Source: Lycium barbarum
Taxonomy: Eukaryota > Streptophyta > Magnoliopsida > Solanales > Solanaceae
DNA length: 64,000 bases
Reading direction: 5' to 3'
NCBI RefSeq assembly: GCF_019175385.1
Contig: NC_083346.1
Location: 62,277,821-62,341,820, forward strand
This document shows, in pieces, positions 22,140 through 34,585 of this stretch. The notes beneath the pieces were generated by a model. It saw only the letters and a program-made list of their open reading frames with translations, did no database searches and was not told where the DNA came from. Made by a program: the position numbers and the translations under genes. Position 1 is the stretch's first letter. Each line of letters starts with the position of its first letter.

Positions 22140-23558
22140 TTAACACCCACATATCATAGAAAATGCCGAAAGTGTACCTGTGGCCGCATCTGTGGAAGGA
22201 TCGGGATCCTGCCGTCCTGCCAATGCGAATATACGGTGCGGAGGGCCGGATGAACTGGGGGCCCCTCCTCTGCCTCGACCACGGCCTGCTGGAGCCTGGG
22301 AGGCCTGTCCCGGAGGACGCACGGACGGTGACGAACCCACTGCTTACTCGGCGGGCTGAGCTCTACTTCCCTCATTCCTTAGCGGACAATCTCGCATCAA
22401 ATGGTCAGTCCGTCCGCAGGTATAACATGCACCTATATCCCGGTAACACTGTCCAGAGTGTGGCCTGCCACACCGAGTACACCGTAGTGGGGGTTGCCCC
22501 GTCCTGCTGGAATCAGCTCTATACTGGAACCCCGAAGCTCTAGTACCCTGATCTGGTCCCGAATAAGTAGAATGATCAAATCCCCTATCCGCAAATCAAG
22601 GTGGCGCACTGGCCACTGATTGGCCTGAATACCTAGATTGCTCCTGTGCCTGCCCCCTTCTGTACTCGCTTCTAGCCCCAGAAGATATGCCCCTTTTTTT
22701 GGAACCCCTCTCTGGATAACGCTCCCCTCTCTGTAACTTATACTGCTCCTCCAGGTTTTGGGCGTGGGCCTGGATACGAGTAATAGTCATCCCATCCTGG
22801 AGTGAAGCCGTCAAGCACTCCTTGACTAAATGTGGCCCTAGCCCACTCACAAACCGGTGCACGTGATCTCCCATATCAGCTATCATGACTGGGGCATACC
22901 TGGCTAACGAGTTAAAACGAAGACTGTATTCTCGAACGCTCATATTTCCCTGTCTAAGGTTCAAGAACATGTCGGCTCGAGCCCGTCGAACTTCCGGTGG
23001 TAGGAAGTGTCGCAGAAATGCCTCAGTAAATTCCTGCCAAACCGGAGGGGGTGCATTCGCTCCCCTCGAAGATACCAAGTTATTATACCACAGAACTGCC
23101 ACATCCCGCAGCCTGTATGAAGCCAACTCTACGGACTCCGTATCCGAAGCATGTATGATCCTCAGAGTCCTCGGCATCTCGTCTATGAAACTCTGCGGGT
23201 CTTCCTCTGGTTTTGATCCATAAAACTCCGGAGGTCTCAGAGTGATAAAGTCGCGGGCCCTTGCACTCACCGCCCTGTCTCCCGGGTCTACATCTTGCCG
23301 CTGAACCTGTGCGGCAACTAGCTGGGTCAATAACTGGATGGCCTCTGTCACCTGCTGGCCCGAAGCCGCTGGCGGTGGAACTAGAGGTGCTGGGGTTAGG
23401 GCTGGAACTCTTTCCTGCTCTGCCGATACCGGGGAAGCAGGAGAAGTCCGAGGGGGAGCTTCATTATAAGACTCGTCTTCTTCTAGCTCCCGTTCAACTC
23501 TGTCCCCGGCCACCCTTCCGCCCTTCTGGGCCGCCGTAGTCTTCTTCTTCATCGGCAT
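22140..23558 (-). pseudogene. Array unit 1 gag (capsid, zinc knuckle, protease stub)
   Basis: Start ATG at 23558 (MPMKKKTTAAQK...), preceded by GGTTTCAGTA. A 324-codon frame (23570-22596) holds an acidic, Pro/Ala-rich N-terminus, the gag core (LASYRLRDVAVLWYNN, HFLPPEVRRARADMFLNLRQ, MSVREYSLRFNSLARYAP) and a basic stretch. It ends at a TGA where unit 2 has CGA. Beyond that stop the knuckle CYTCGRTDHLMRDC keeps its CCHC ligands, then a Gly-rich tail and LAGRQDPDPSTDAATG lead to a truncated protease that never reaches its active site. Confidence 0.9.
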
Positions 23559-23752
23559 TACTGAAACCATAACATAGGATTAGGAAAATAATATGGAAAC
23601 CTGGTAGCAGAGCTCTATCGCACGATCTAGATTACAAAGAAGGTCATATTTCCTAAATGCCCTGCAGCCACCTGCCTATAAGTGTGGCGCGCTACACACC
23701 CATAAACAGGACTCTACTGGACACGACTTGTAGACAAACCCTTCGGACCGCC

Positions 23753-23765
23753 TGCTCTGAAACCA
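23753..23765 (-). other. Primer-binding site, array unit 1
   Basis: TGGTTTCAGAGCA in sense, one mismatch from the initiator tRNA-Met match, 4 nt from LTR 2. Confidence 0.9.
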
Positions 23766-23769
23766 CTTC

Positions 23770-26700
23770 TGTCACGACCCAACTAGGGGCCGCGACGAGT
23801 ACCCGATACTTGTACCGAGCACCCCTTATCTATCATTTTACCTCTATTACTCAGTGGGCCGTATGAACTATACCATATTTTTTTTTGTTGCTTAACACTA
23901 ACATCAGTAGCATAATTATAAACATAGGCAAATAAGCTTTGTTAACACATTGTACAGCGACTAGGACCCTCAAAAGTACAAAACATCTAATTGTACATAT
24001 CTGTCTACGAGTCTCTAAACATAGTACACATATACATAGGAAGGGCCGAGTACTGCCGTGCCCGAACATATATACACAAAATAGTACCAAGAAACTGAGG
24101 CTCCGGAACAACTGAAGCGCTGCTACAATACTGCTGATGAAGCTCCTAGGAGTCAAGTCTGTCTACCTGCTGACCTGCGCGGCATGGAACGCAGCGTCCA
24201 CAAGAAGGGACGTCAGTACGAATAGTGTACCGAGTATGTAAGGCATGGAAGATAATACAAACAGAAACATAAGGTATGATTAACAATATCATGGGATCAT
24301 AGGACATATAGTGATACAACAAAGTAACCTGTACATAGGAATACCCTTTTCAGGCCGGATACCATGCATGCTTGTCTTTCCCTTTAAAAAGAACGTTTCT
24401 TTTTCATAGACATAGAAAATAGAACTTATATCATGTCATGCCTTATCATATCATATCATATCGTATCATATCATATGAGATCATGTCATATCATATCGTG
24501 TCATATCATATCATGTCATATCATAACAGTTCATAGCATAGCACCGAACAATGTCGGCTCGCCCACATAGCACCGAAATACATCGGCTCACCCATATATC
24601 CCGCGTCCGGGATGATAAGCCAGCTGACCAGGTGGCAATGAAACATGTTTCCCTTCCCATCCCCATGTATCCCTTCCCCCACCCCATGTACATATTCATA
24701 TCTCATATACATATGTCATATAAGCATGCAGGAGAGCCCAAAGAAAAATCATGTATCCATCGGAGTGACGTAAGGTCGGTGACCTCCGATTACATTATGG
24801 AATAACCGGGATCGCTTTGTCTCACCTTGAAGGAACGAGTATTTTAAGGCGAGACTATCAACGGAGAATAGCACTAGAAGATAACATAGTATGAAACCGG
24901 GGGCATCATAGACATCAATTCATGTTTTGAAATCTTTAGAAAATAGTGTCATGACCAAGGAATAGAATTAAAGATAAAGAACTAGTTGGACACTTTCATA
25001 CTCATATTGAATCCTTAGCTTAAGACTCTTAGTCATGGAATCATTATTGTCATACTTATCATAGACGTATTCTCTTCCTTAGCATCATCGTTATCATGGT
25101 CATCATAGACATATTTCCATTAGAATGGTACAGTACTTATCGTTTGATAATCGGGATAAGGATCAAAGTTTGCTTTGGATTCTGCTTCAAAATAAGTCAA
25201 GCGGAACAATAAGGAAAATCCGAGAACAATGGGCCCACCTCGGGCCGAGTGAGGTAGCGTACACAATTTACATATGTTACATGTCATGGCGTTACTTGTG
25301 AGGGTTTTAAGGTAGTCGGGTCCTATTTATGCAAGTTCTAGAGGTTTAGGAAGTTTTACCAACATTTCACACAATTTTTCATTCAATTCTTCTTAATGAA
25401 AAAGGGGTAACTTTAGGTGCGGATTCCGGAGAATAGAGTTGTCCCCAAGGCTCGTATCCGACCTATTACGTCTAAGACATGCCATAGAAGGAAGAGTAAA
25501 GCCTTACATACCTCTTTCCGCTCCTTATGCTACTCCAAATTCAAGTTGCAAATCCGCCACAGTCTACAAATTGGTCACATTTACCAAACCTTAATTAGAA
25601 CATTTAGAATTGGATTCTTAAAGTGACACCTAGCTACCGAAATTTCGGCAGCACTTCCCCTATAAATACACCATCCCCAAAGTTCAACTCAACCAATTTT
25701 TAATCAACAACAATCCGAGAATTCAACCCGGCCAAACTATCAACATAATGTCAACAACCATACTAACAATTTCCATATTCAATCCAAGATACATTATAAC
25801 AACTTAATCAATTTATTACTTCCTTCGAAACCTTCCAACTCCAATAAAAACAATAACAACCTTATAATATATATTCCAACAACACCATACTAATACCATT
25901 ATCTTCCATACATGTAAGAACATAATATTAAATTTACATAATCTTCCAAGACAAGCCTCCAACTACTAATACTTCACTAAGCTCATTAGGCTTTTATTTG
26001 CAATATAATATCCACAACACAACAACCAACATACTAAATAAAATTTGCTCACCATTCCTTCATGATTCACCAAATATACACGGCTATATATGTGATATAC
26101 AACTACAACCTCTCCAAAATCATTCAACTTCCATTATCGACATAACATTCACCACAATAACAACCAAACACTAAATAAAATAATTAGCACATAATTTCTA
26201 CACACACATATGCACATACACGACCACCACCCCCACTTCCATATTCCTCATGAATTTCACTCATTTTTGTATACAACAACATGCAAAAATATCCATAACA
26301 TGTAAAGAGAATGAATTCTTACCTCCTTCTTTGTTTCTCCAACTTGCTTGAATTTCCAACTTGTGAATATATGTTTTTCTTGCTCCAATGAATACTCCAC
26401 CTTGCTAAGGGCCCTTTAAGGAATTGTTTGGCTAGAAGAGAATGATTTTTGGTGAAAAATTGCTCAAAGTTGTTGCAAGTTTAAGGGGGCCGAATGGCCT
26501 TGGAGAAGTTTCACCTTCTTTCTTGTTCTTCAATTTCTTGAAAATTCTAGAGAACTCAATGGAAAAGATGACTTAGTCATCCTTTTTATGTTGACTCCTT
26601 AGACCTTGATGTGGGCTTAAGCCCACACCAAGTGGACGGCCAAACATGGCTCAAACACTAGCCCACTTTTTTTTTTTTTTTTTTGTGTCTTGCAATTCAT

Positions 26701-26924
26701 GAAAAATTATTTTCCAAATTCCAAATTTACCCTTCGTCTTCCTCCATATCTCCACGAGTCATATTTCCATTTTACCTTTTTGCCCCTATCCTTTCTTAAT
26801 ATTTCCGCTTCTAAATTTTTCATAAGCAACTCATATGCTTAACAAAATAAAAATATGGCCTTGCTTGTTGTCTTCCCACGATTGTATTGAATTATCCGAC
26901 TGTACAAAAATGCGGGATATAACA
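23770..26924 (-). repeat. Array LTR 2 (middle)
   Basis: 3,155 bp. Shared by both units: 5' LTR of unit 1 and 3' LTR of unit 2. It lacks a 15-bp segment near 24600 found in LTRs 1 and 3. At most variable sites it agrees with LTR 3 rather than LTR 1. Confidence 0.95.
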
Positions 26925-28200
26925 TCCTCCCCCCCTTTAGAACATTCGTCCTCGAATGTTAAACTAGCCTCATAGTGTATTACAATACTTCGGGGGGTCT
27001 CCCTTATAGCCGTCACGTACGATCACTCGGTATATTCGTTTTAGAAGCTCAAGCTGCTTGTCGGCCAAGTGACTTAGCTCCCCTAATACCAACCCAACCG
27101 ATTAATGACTCACACATCCTACTATACCAATCCTCACCTAGTGTCGTCTCAGTTGTCGCTTATATTCGGCGACCTTTCCAGGTATCTCTTGTAGCTCATA
27201 TTACACCCGCTGTCAACTTATTTTTGCGTCCTTTCGTAACCTTCACAATAAACCAACATACTTCAGACTCTAGTCCTGAGTTACTAGGTCCCTTTTTATG
27301 AAGTCTACATCGTCGTAGTTCATTTTAGGTCTAGCACGCCCTTCCTTCATTAAGAAGGTCTGCACACGCCTATGCGTTTTAAATAATCGTCGCCTTCCGC
27401 GATCTTTTACAATTGTAATTCCTTCTTCACGGAGTTTGTGCGTCTATTCCCTTGCTAGATATGTTCCCGTATAGCACCGCATTAGAGCTTTCTAGCCTTA
27501 ACTAGTGTGGATTCAATATCGGTCTTACCCTGTAACATCCGTACTTATATCCTTCATTACGTCTTTCGAATTTCATCCAGCTAGCATGTTCTATGTATCG
27601 CGACACTGTTTGTTAGGGTTCAACAGTCACAGATAAGATGCCATATACATATATACATTTCCACCACTCTTTTTCTTACAAACACTTCCAAAAGCTAATC
27701 AAACTTTCTTTAGTCCTGAAGCTCTGTCATGCTTTCTCCCCTTCTGCTGGTCTAGTCCGTCACAGCCTACACGACTTCTATAGAGTTTCTAACCACTTCA
27801 CACACTCTAATTTACATTAGACTACCTAATTTCACATTCGTCTCTTCTCCCCACATTTACGAAATTTTCAGCCTGTTTCCCAGGGGGTCACCTATCCTCC
27901 CGCATTAGCACGCTTAATCTTGAAACTTTAATGCATTTCAGTTTCTTAGTGTTAGTATTTTCGCCTCCACTCCCCCGCACTATCTATATCACATAATATG
28001 GGACAAGTTGGGGTCTTAGCAGTTTTCAAAACGCCCGCGTAACACGTCTTTTCTTTCAGTTACAATTCTAACCTCCGTAATCCCTAGTATTCGTCTTTTT
28101 ACCTATGTATATGGCTACTTTTGTCCTAAATTTCCCGAATTCCTAATTCGTTCAGTAATACAAGGAACGGTGCATGATAAACCAAAATCCAGTTCAATTT
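26925..28200 (-). other. PPT and non-coding distal interior, array unit 2
   Basis: PPT at 26925-26939 and stem-loop at 26941-26960, then non-coding sequence equivalent to 20897-22139. No enzyme domain is visible. Confidence 0.8.
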
Positions 28201-29584
28201 AACACCCACATATCATAGAAAATGCCGAAAGTGTACCTGTGGCCGCATCTGCGGAAGGATCAGGATCCTGCCGTCCTGCCAATGCGTATATACGGTGCGG
28301 AGGGCTAGCTGAACTGGGGGCCCCTCCTCTGCCTCGACCACGGCCTGCTGGAGCCTGGGAGGCCTATCCCGGAGGGCGCACGGACGGTGACGAACCCACT
28401 GCTGACCCGGCGGGCTGAGCTCTACTTCCCTCACTCCTTAGCGGAAAATCTCGCATCAAATGGTCGGTCCGTCCGCAGGCATAACATGCACCTGTATCCC
28501 GGTAACACTGTCCAGAGTGTGGCCTGCCACACCGAGTACACAGTAGTGGGGGTTGCCCCGTCCTGCTGGAATCAGCTCTATACTGGGACCCCGAAGCTCT
28601 AGTACCCTGATCTGGTCCCGAATAAGTACAATGATCAAATCCCCTATCCGAAAATCGAGGTGGCGCACTGGCCACTGATTGGCCTGAATACCTAGATTGC
28701 TCCTGTGCCTGCCCCCTTCTGTACTCGCTTCTAGCCCCGGAAGATCTGCCTCTTTTTTTTGGAACCCCTTTCTGGATAACGCTCCCCTCTCTGTAACTGA
28801 TACTGCTCCTCCAGGTTTTGGCCGTGGGCCTGGATACTAGTAATAGTCATCCCATCCTAGAGTGAAGCCGTCAAGCACTCCTTGACTAAATGTGGCCCTA
28901 GCCCACTCACAAACCGGTGCACGTGATCTCCCATATCAGCTATCATGACTGGGGCATACCTGGCTAACGAGTTAAAATGAAGACTGTATTCTCGAACGCT
29001 CATATTTCCCTGTCTAAGGTTCAAGAACATGTCGGCTCGATCCCGTCGAACTTCCGGTGGTAGGAAGTGTCGCAGAAATGCCTCAGTAAATTCCTGCCAA
29101 ACCGGAGGGGGTGCATTCGCTCCCCTCAAAGATACGCAGTTATTATACCACAGAACGGCCACATCCCGCAGCCTGTATGAAGCCAACTCTACGGACTCAG
29201 CATCTCGTCTATGAAACTCTGCGGGTCTTCCTCTGGTTTTGATCCATAAAACTCCGGAGGTCTCAGAGTGATAAACTCGCGGGCCCTTGCATTCACCGTC
29301 CTGTCTCCCGGGTCTACATCTTGCCGCTGAACCTGTGCGGCAACTAGCTGGGTCAATAACTGGATGGCCTCTGTCACCTGCTGGCCCGGAGCCGCTGGCG
29401 GTGGAACTGGAGGTGCTGGGGTTGGGGCTGGAACTCTTTCCTTCTCTGCCGATACCGGGGAAGCAGGAGAAGTCCGATGGGGAGCTTCATTATACGACTC
29501 GTCTTCTTCTAGCTCCCGTTCAACTCTGTCCCCGGCCACCCTTCCGCCCTTCTGGGCCGCCGTAGTCTTCTTCTTCATCGGCAT
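28201..29584 (-). pseudogene. Array unit 2 gag (disabled independently of unit 1)
   Basis: Start ATG at 29584. Compared with unit 1 it has a net loss of about 34 bp near 29195 (removing the segment before the gag core and shifting frame), a CAG to TAG stop near 28857, and the last Cys of the zinc knuckle changed to Phe (MRDFP). It keeps CGA where unit 1 has a stop. The gag core itself is open in 29186-28857, and the knuckle region in 28675-28364. Confidence 0.9.
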
Positions 29585-29778
29585 TACTGAAACCATAACA
29601 TAGGATTAAGAAAATAATATGGAAACCTGGTAGCATAGCTCTATCGCACGATCTAGAGTACAAAGAAGGTCATATTTCCTAAATGCCCTGCAGCCTCCTG
29701 CCTATAAGTGTGGCGCGCTACACACCTATAAACAGGACTCTACTGGACACGGCTCGTAGACAAACCCCTAGGACCGCC

Positions 29779-29791
29779 TGCTCTGATACCA
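29779..29791 (-). other. Primer-binding site, array unit 2
   Basis: Perfect TGGTATCAGAGCA in sense, 4 nt from LTR 3. Confidence 0.95.
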
Positions 29792-29795
29792 CTTC

Positions 29796-32700
29796 TATCA
29801 CGACCCAACTAGGGGCCGCGACGAGTACCCGATACTTGTACCGAGCACCCCTTATCTATCATTTTACCTCTATTACTGAGTGGGCCGTATGAACTATACC
29901 ATATTTTTTTTTGTTGCTTAACACTAACATCAGTAGCATAATTATAAGCATAGGCAAATAAGCTTTGTTAACACATTGTACAGCGACGAGGACCCTCAAA
30001 AGTACAAAACATCTAACTGTACATATCTGTCTACGAGCCTCTAAACATAGTACACATATACATAGGAAGGGTACTGCCGTGCCGGAACATATATACACAA
30101 AATAGTACCAAGAAATTGAGGCTCCGGAACAACTAGAGCGCTGCTACAATACTGCTGATGAAGCTCCTAAGAGTCAAGTCTGTCTACCTGCTGACCTGCG
30201 CGGCATGGAACGCAACGTCCACAAGAAGGGACGTCAGTACGAATAGTGTACCGAGTATGTAAGGCATGGAAGATAATACAAACAGAAACATAAGGTATGA
30301 TTAACAATATCATGGGATCATAGGACATATAGTGATACAAGAAAGTAACCTGTAAATAGGAATACCATTTTCAGGCCGGATACCATGCATGCTTGTCTTT
30401 CCCTTTAAAAAGAACGTTTCATTTTCATAGACATAGAAAATAGAACTTATATCATGTCATGCCTTATTATATCATATCATATCGTATCATATCATATGAG
30501 ATCATGTCATATCATATCGTGTCATATCATATCATGTCATATCATAACAGGTCATAGCATAGCACCGAACAATGTCGGCTCGCCCACATTGCACCGAAAT
30601 ACATCGGCTCGCCCATATATCCCGCGTCCGGGCATCCCGCGTCCGGGATGATAAGCCAGCTGACCAGGTGGCAATGAAACATGTTTCCCTTCCCATCCCC
30701 ATGTATCCCTTCCCCCCACCCCATGTACATATTCATATCTCATATACATATGTCATATAAGCATGCAGGAAAGCCCAAAGAAAAATCATGTATCCATCGG
30801 AGTGACGTAAGATCGGTGACCTACAATTACATTATGGAATAACCGGGATCTCTTTTTCTCACCTTGAAGGAACGAGTATTTTAAGGCGAGACTATCAACG
30901 GAGAATAGCACTAGAAGATAACATAGTATGAAACCAGGGGCATCATAGACATCAATTCATGTTTTGAAATCTTTAGAAAATAGTGTCATGACCAAGGAAT
31001 AGAATTAAAGATCAAGAATTAGTTGGACACTTTCATACTCATATTGAATCCTTAGCTTAAGACTCTTAGTCATGGAATCACTTTTGTCATAGTTATCATA
31101 GACGTATTCTCCTCCTTAGCATCATCGTTATCATGGTCATCATAGACATATTTCCATTAGAATGGTACAGTACTTATCGTTTGATAATCGGGATAAGGAT
31201 CAAAGTTTCAGTTGGATTCTGCTTCAAAATAAGTCAAGCGGAACAATAAGGAAAATCAGGGAACAATGGGCCCACCTCGGGCCGAGTGAGGTAGCGTGCA
31301 CAATTTACATATGTTACATGTCATGGCGTTACTTGTGAGGGTTTTAAGATAGTCGGGTCCTATTTATGCAAGTTCTATGGGTTTAGGAAATTTTTCCAAC
31401 ATTTCACACAATTTTTAATTCAATTCTTCTGAATGAAAGAGGGGTAACTTTAGGTGCGGATTCCGGAGAATAGAGTTGTCCCCAAGGCTCGTATCCGACC
31501 TATTACGTCTAAGACATGCCATAGAAGGAAGAGTAAAGCCTTACATACCTCTTTCCGCTCCTTATACTACTCCAAATTCAAGTTGCAAATCCGCCACAAT
31601 CTACAAATTGGTCACATTTACCAAACCTTAATTAGAACATTTAGAATTGGATTCTTAAAGTGACACCTGGCTACCGAAATTTCGGCAGCACTTCCCCTGT
31701 AAATACACCATCCCCAAAGTTCAACTCAGCCAATTTTTAATCAACAATAATCCGGGAATTCAACCCGGCCAAACTATCAACATAATGTCAACAACCATAC
31801 TAACAATTTCCATATTCAATCCAAGATACATTATAACAACTTAATCAATTTATTACTTCCTTCAAAACCTTCCAACTCCAATAAAAACAATAACAACCTT
31901 ATAATATATATTCCAACAACACCATACTAATACCATTATCTTCCAAACATGTAAGAACATAATATTAAATTTACATAATCTTCCAAGACAAGCCTCCAAC
32001 TACTAATACTTCACTAAGCTCATTAGGCTTTTATTTGCAATATAATATCCACAACACAACAACCAACATACTAAATAAAATTTTCTCACCATTCCTTCAT
32101 GATTCACCAAATATACACGGCTATATATGTGATATACAACTACAACCTCTCCAAAATCATTCAACTTCCATTATCAACATAACATTCACCACAATAACAA
32201 CCAAACACTAAATAAAATAATTAGCACATAATTTCTACACACACATATGCACATACACGGCCACCACCCCCACTTCCATATTCCTTATGAATTTCACTCA
32301 TTTTTGTATACAACAACATGCAAAAATATCCATAACATGTAAAGAGAATGAATTCTTACCTCCTTTTTTGATTCTCCAACTTGCTTGAATTTCCAACTTG
32401 TAAATATATGTTTTTCTTGCTCCAATGAATACTCCACCTTGCTAAGGGCCCTTTAAGGAATTGTTTGGCTAGAAGAGAATGATTTTTGGTGAAAAATTGC
32501 TCAAAGTTGTTGCAAGTTTAAGGGGGCCGAATGGCCTTGGAGAAGTTTCTCCTTCTTTCTTGTTCTTCAATTTCTTGAAAATTCTAGAGAACTCAATGGA
32601 AAAGATGACTTAGTCATCCTTTTTATGTTGACTCCTTAGACCTTGATGTGGGCTTAAGCCCACACCAAGTGGACGGCCAAACATGGCCCAAACCCTAGCC

Positions 32701-32958
32701 CACTTTTTTTTTTTTTTTTTTTTGTGTCTTGCAATTCATGAAAAATTATTTTCCAAATTCCAAATTTACCCTTCGTCTTCCTCCACATCTCCACGAGTCA
32801 TATTGCCATTTTACCTTTTTGCCCCTATCCTTTCTTAATATTTTCGCTTCTAAATTTTTCATAAGCAACTCATATGCTTAACAAAATAAAAATATGGCCT
32901 TCAGTCTTCCCGCGATTTTCTTGAATTATCCGACTGTACAAAAATGGGGGATATAACA
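29796..32958 (-). repeat. Array LTR 3 (outer, 5' side)
   Basis: 3,163 bp; its left terminus reads TATCACGACC, a G-to-A change from TG. Ends GGGGGATATAACA, followed by CTTAT. Confidence 0.95.
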
Positions 32959-32963
32959 CTTAT
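32959..32963. other. Target duplication of the array, right copy (CTTAT)
   Basis: Identical to 17676-17680, directly outside LTR 3. Confidence 0.92.
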
Positions 32964-33352
32964 AACTAAACTTATCATCAAGAGATACATTTAATCGATT
33001 CCTCTGTCGTACTAACACTGACGTGCCTCTATGACAACCAATCCATTATCATATAAATGCATATTCTGATAACGTAGCCTCAACGAAGTGACTTACCTCT
33101 GTAACTTCCAATATCATCACTCACTTTCTTCTATCGATATTGTTCTTCTGCTGAAATCAAGGGTTAGTATAAGGAATCTCATTTCCTATGGCTTGGCTCT
33201 ATTGCACGATCTTAGATATGAAACAAAAGTAACCATCCTAAATGCCATGTAGCCTCCTATTTTTTAATGTGGCGCGCAACACACCATAAACAAAACTCTA
33301 CTAGACACGACTTTGCAGACAACCCCTAGGACGAACTGCTCTAATACCACTT
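32964..33352 (-). mobile_element. Element D leader with primer-binding site
   Basis: Continues D after the array. PBS TGGTATTAGAGCA in sense at 33337-33349 (one mismatch), 3 nt from the D LTR at 33353. The leader matches E's (60286-60540), including ...CTTGATTTCAGC... where other families have the gag ATG; no gag follows. D therefore looks like the same non-coding family as E. Confidence 0.85.
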
Positions 33353-34429
33353 TGTCACACCCCAATCCTGATAGGGCATGGGCATCCGACCCTTACTTAG
33401 AGCCGAGCGAACCTGCTGGTTCTCGTTATACTCATAATCTCACTGGACTCTTAAATCATGAAATGAAATGCATAATGAAAACTTTTCAAAAATATTCTTT
33501 TTGTTTTTCTGAAACAAGTAAAATCTGTAATCATATGAAATCTGTAAAGTATTGCATAATGATACATCGACTTACATAGCCGCTTACAGGACTGACATAC
33601 TGTATACATGACTCTGTCTTCAAAAGTCTCTAACGTAGAACATGATATCAAAACATATGTTGGGACAGGGCCCCAACAGACCCATAATGCATCTGACTCA
33701 AATCATAAAGAAATACTCTGACTCGCCCATACTCAGAATGAAATGGAGTTTACCAATCCAGCTGATAGCCTAGGAATACCCTATAGTTAGTTTCCTGTAT
33801 AACTTTCCTACAAAGCAATATGGGACTGTGTGGCATGAAACATAGCGTCCCTAGGCAAAGGGACTTCAGTACGAACAATGTACCGAGTATGTAAGGCAGC
33901 AGTAACCATAAGGAATGAATTATAAATCATAATAGAAGTACGAGAAAGAACATGTAATATGGATAGCCCCGAAGGCAATGACTAGAAATGTAAATATATA
34001 CCGTACCCGACCCTTTAGTAAGGGACTCGGTGAAATGATATACCGTACCCGGCCCTTTAATAAGGGACTCGGTGAAATGCAAATATATACCGTACTTGTC
34101 CCTTTAGTAAGGGACTCGGTGAAATGTAAATATATACCGTACCCAGCCTGTGTCAGGACTCGGTATGAATAGCTAACTGATTAGTGGTTGAACATTTATG
34201 TGCCGTACCCGGCCAACTATAGCGTGGCTCGGTGAAGTAAAATAGTGTATACATATATATAGAAGCAAATGAATGCAAGTGAGACTCATAAGATTATTTC
34301 TGAAACTCTTTGAATAACCTGGAAGCACCCTCGAATGTCACTATGGATTATATAAAAATAGGACTTCAGGAATCATAGAAACGTATCAGGACATAATGAA
34401 ATAGCTTCGGGAAATCAAGAATATTAGCC
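33353..34429 (-). repeat. 5' LTR of element D, truncated
   Basis: Starts TGTCACACCCC and is cut at 34429 by the B-type LTR. Contains the GTAC module (33846-33885; second stem GTCCCT/AGGGAC, 6 bp) and a minisatellite (33990-34165). Related to the solo LTR at 34586-37565. Confidence 0.8.
33990..34165. repeat. Minisatellite in D LTR (43-51 bp units)
   Basis: Four units around ACCGTACCCGGCCCTTTA, each with an internal CCCTT/AAGGG inverted repeat and ending ACTCGGTGAAATG. The last unit is degenerate. Confidence 0.9.
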
Positions 34430-34585
34430 TTTCACGACCCGTCTAGAGGGCCGTGACGAGCACCCGGTGCTAGCCCATCCGGGCACCCCTTGGCTTACAC
34501 TTATACTTACATCTAGGTGAGCCACATAATTAAACATACATTTCTACTCATCATTCATGCTAGTCCCATTGGACGACAACGCTTT
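34430..34585 (-). repeat. B-type LTR (B'), part 1
   Basis: TTTCACGACCCGTCTAGAGGG matches the reverse complement of the end of LTR B at 6160, with the terminal G mutated. Interrupted by the solo LTR at 34586; the homology to B resumes at 37566. Confidence 0.85.

Larger units (their letters stand above)
17681..32958 (-). mobile_element. Three-LTR tandem array of a gag-only (TR-GAG-like) retrotransposon
   Basis: A 15,278-bp unit LTR-internal-LTR-internal-LTR: LTRs at 17681-20860, 23770-26924 and 29796-32958, interiors at 20861-23769 and 26925-29795. Each interior has PBS, leader, gag with zinc knuckle, a protease stub, long non-coding sequence and PPT, but no RT, RNase H or integrase. It would depend on enzymes from another element. 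One CTTAT duplication encloses the whole array, so it occupies a single integration site. Period about 6.03-6.09 kb; copies look almost identical by eye. Confidence 0.93.

Noticed and set aside
22163..23539. Plus-strand frames opposite the array gag genes (and equivalents at 28387-29603)
   Set aside because: Antisense shadows of gag; no independent motif.
17676..32963. The 6-kb period as a host satellite or segmental duplication
   Set aside because: Each unit has LTR termini, PBS, gag and PPT, and a 5-bp duplication surrounds the set, so it is retrotransposon-derived.
33990..34165. Regular repeats with spacers, CRISPR-like at first sight
   Set aside because: Units are contiguous, diverged and lie within an LTR of a plant retrotransposon; there are no unique spacers.
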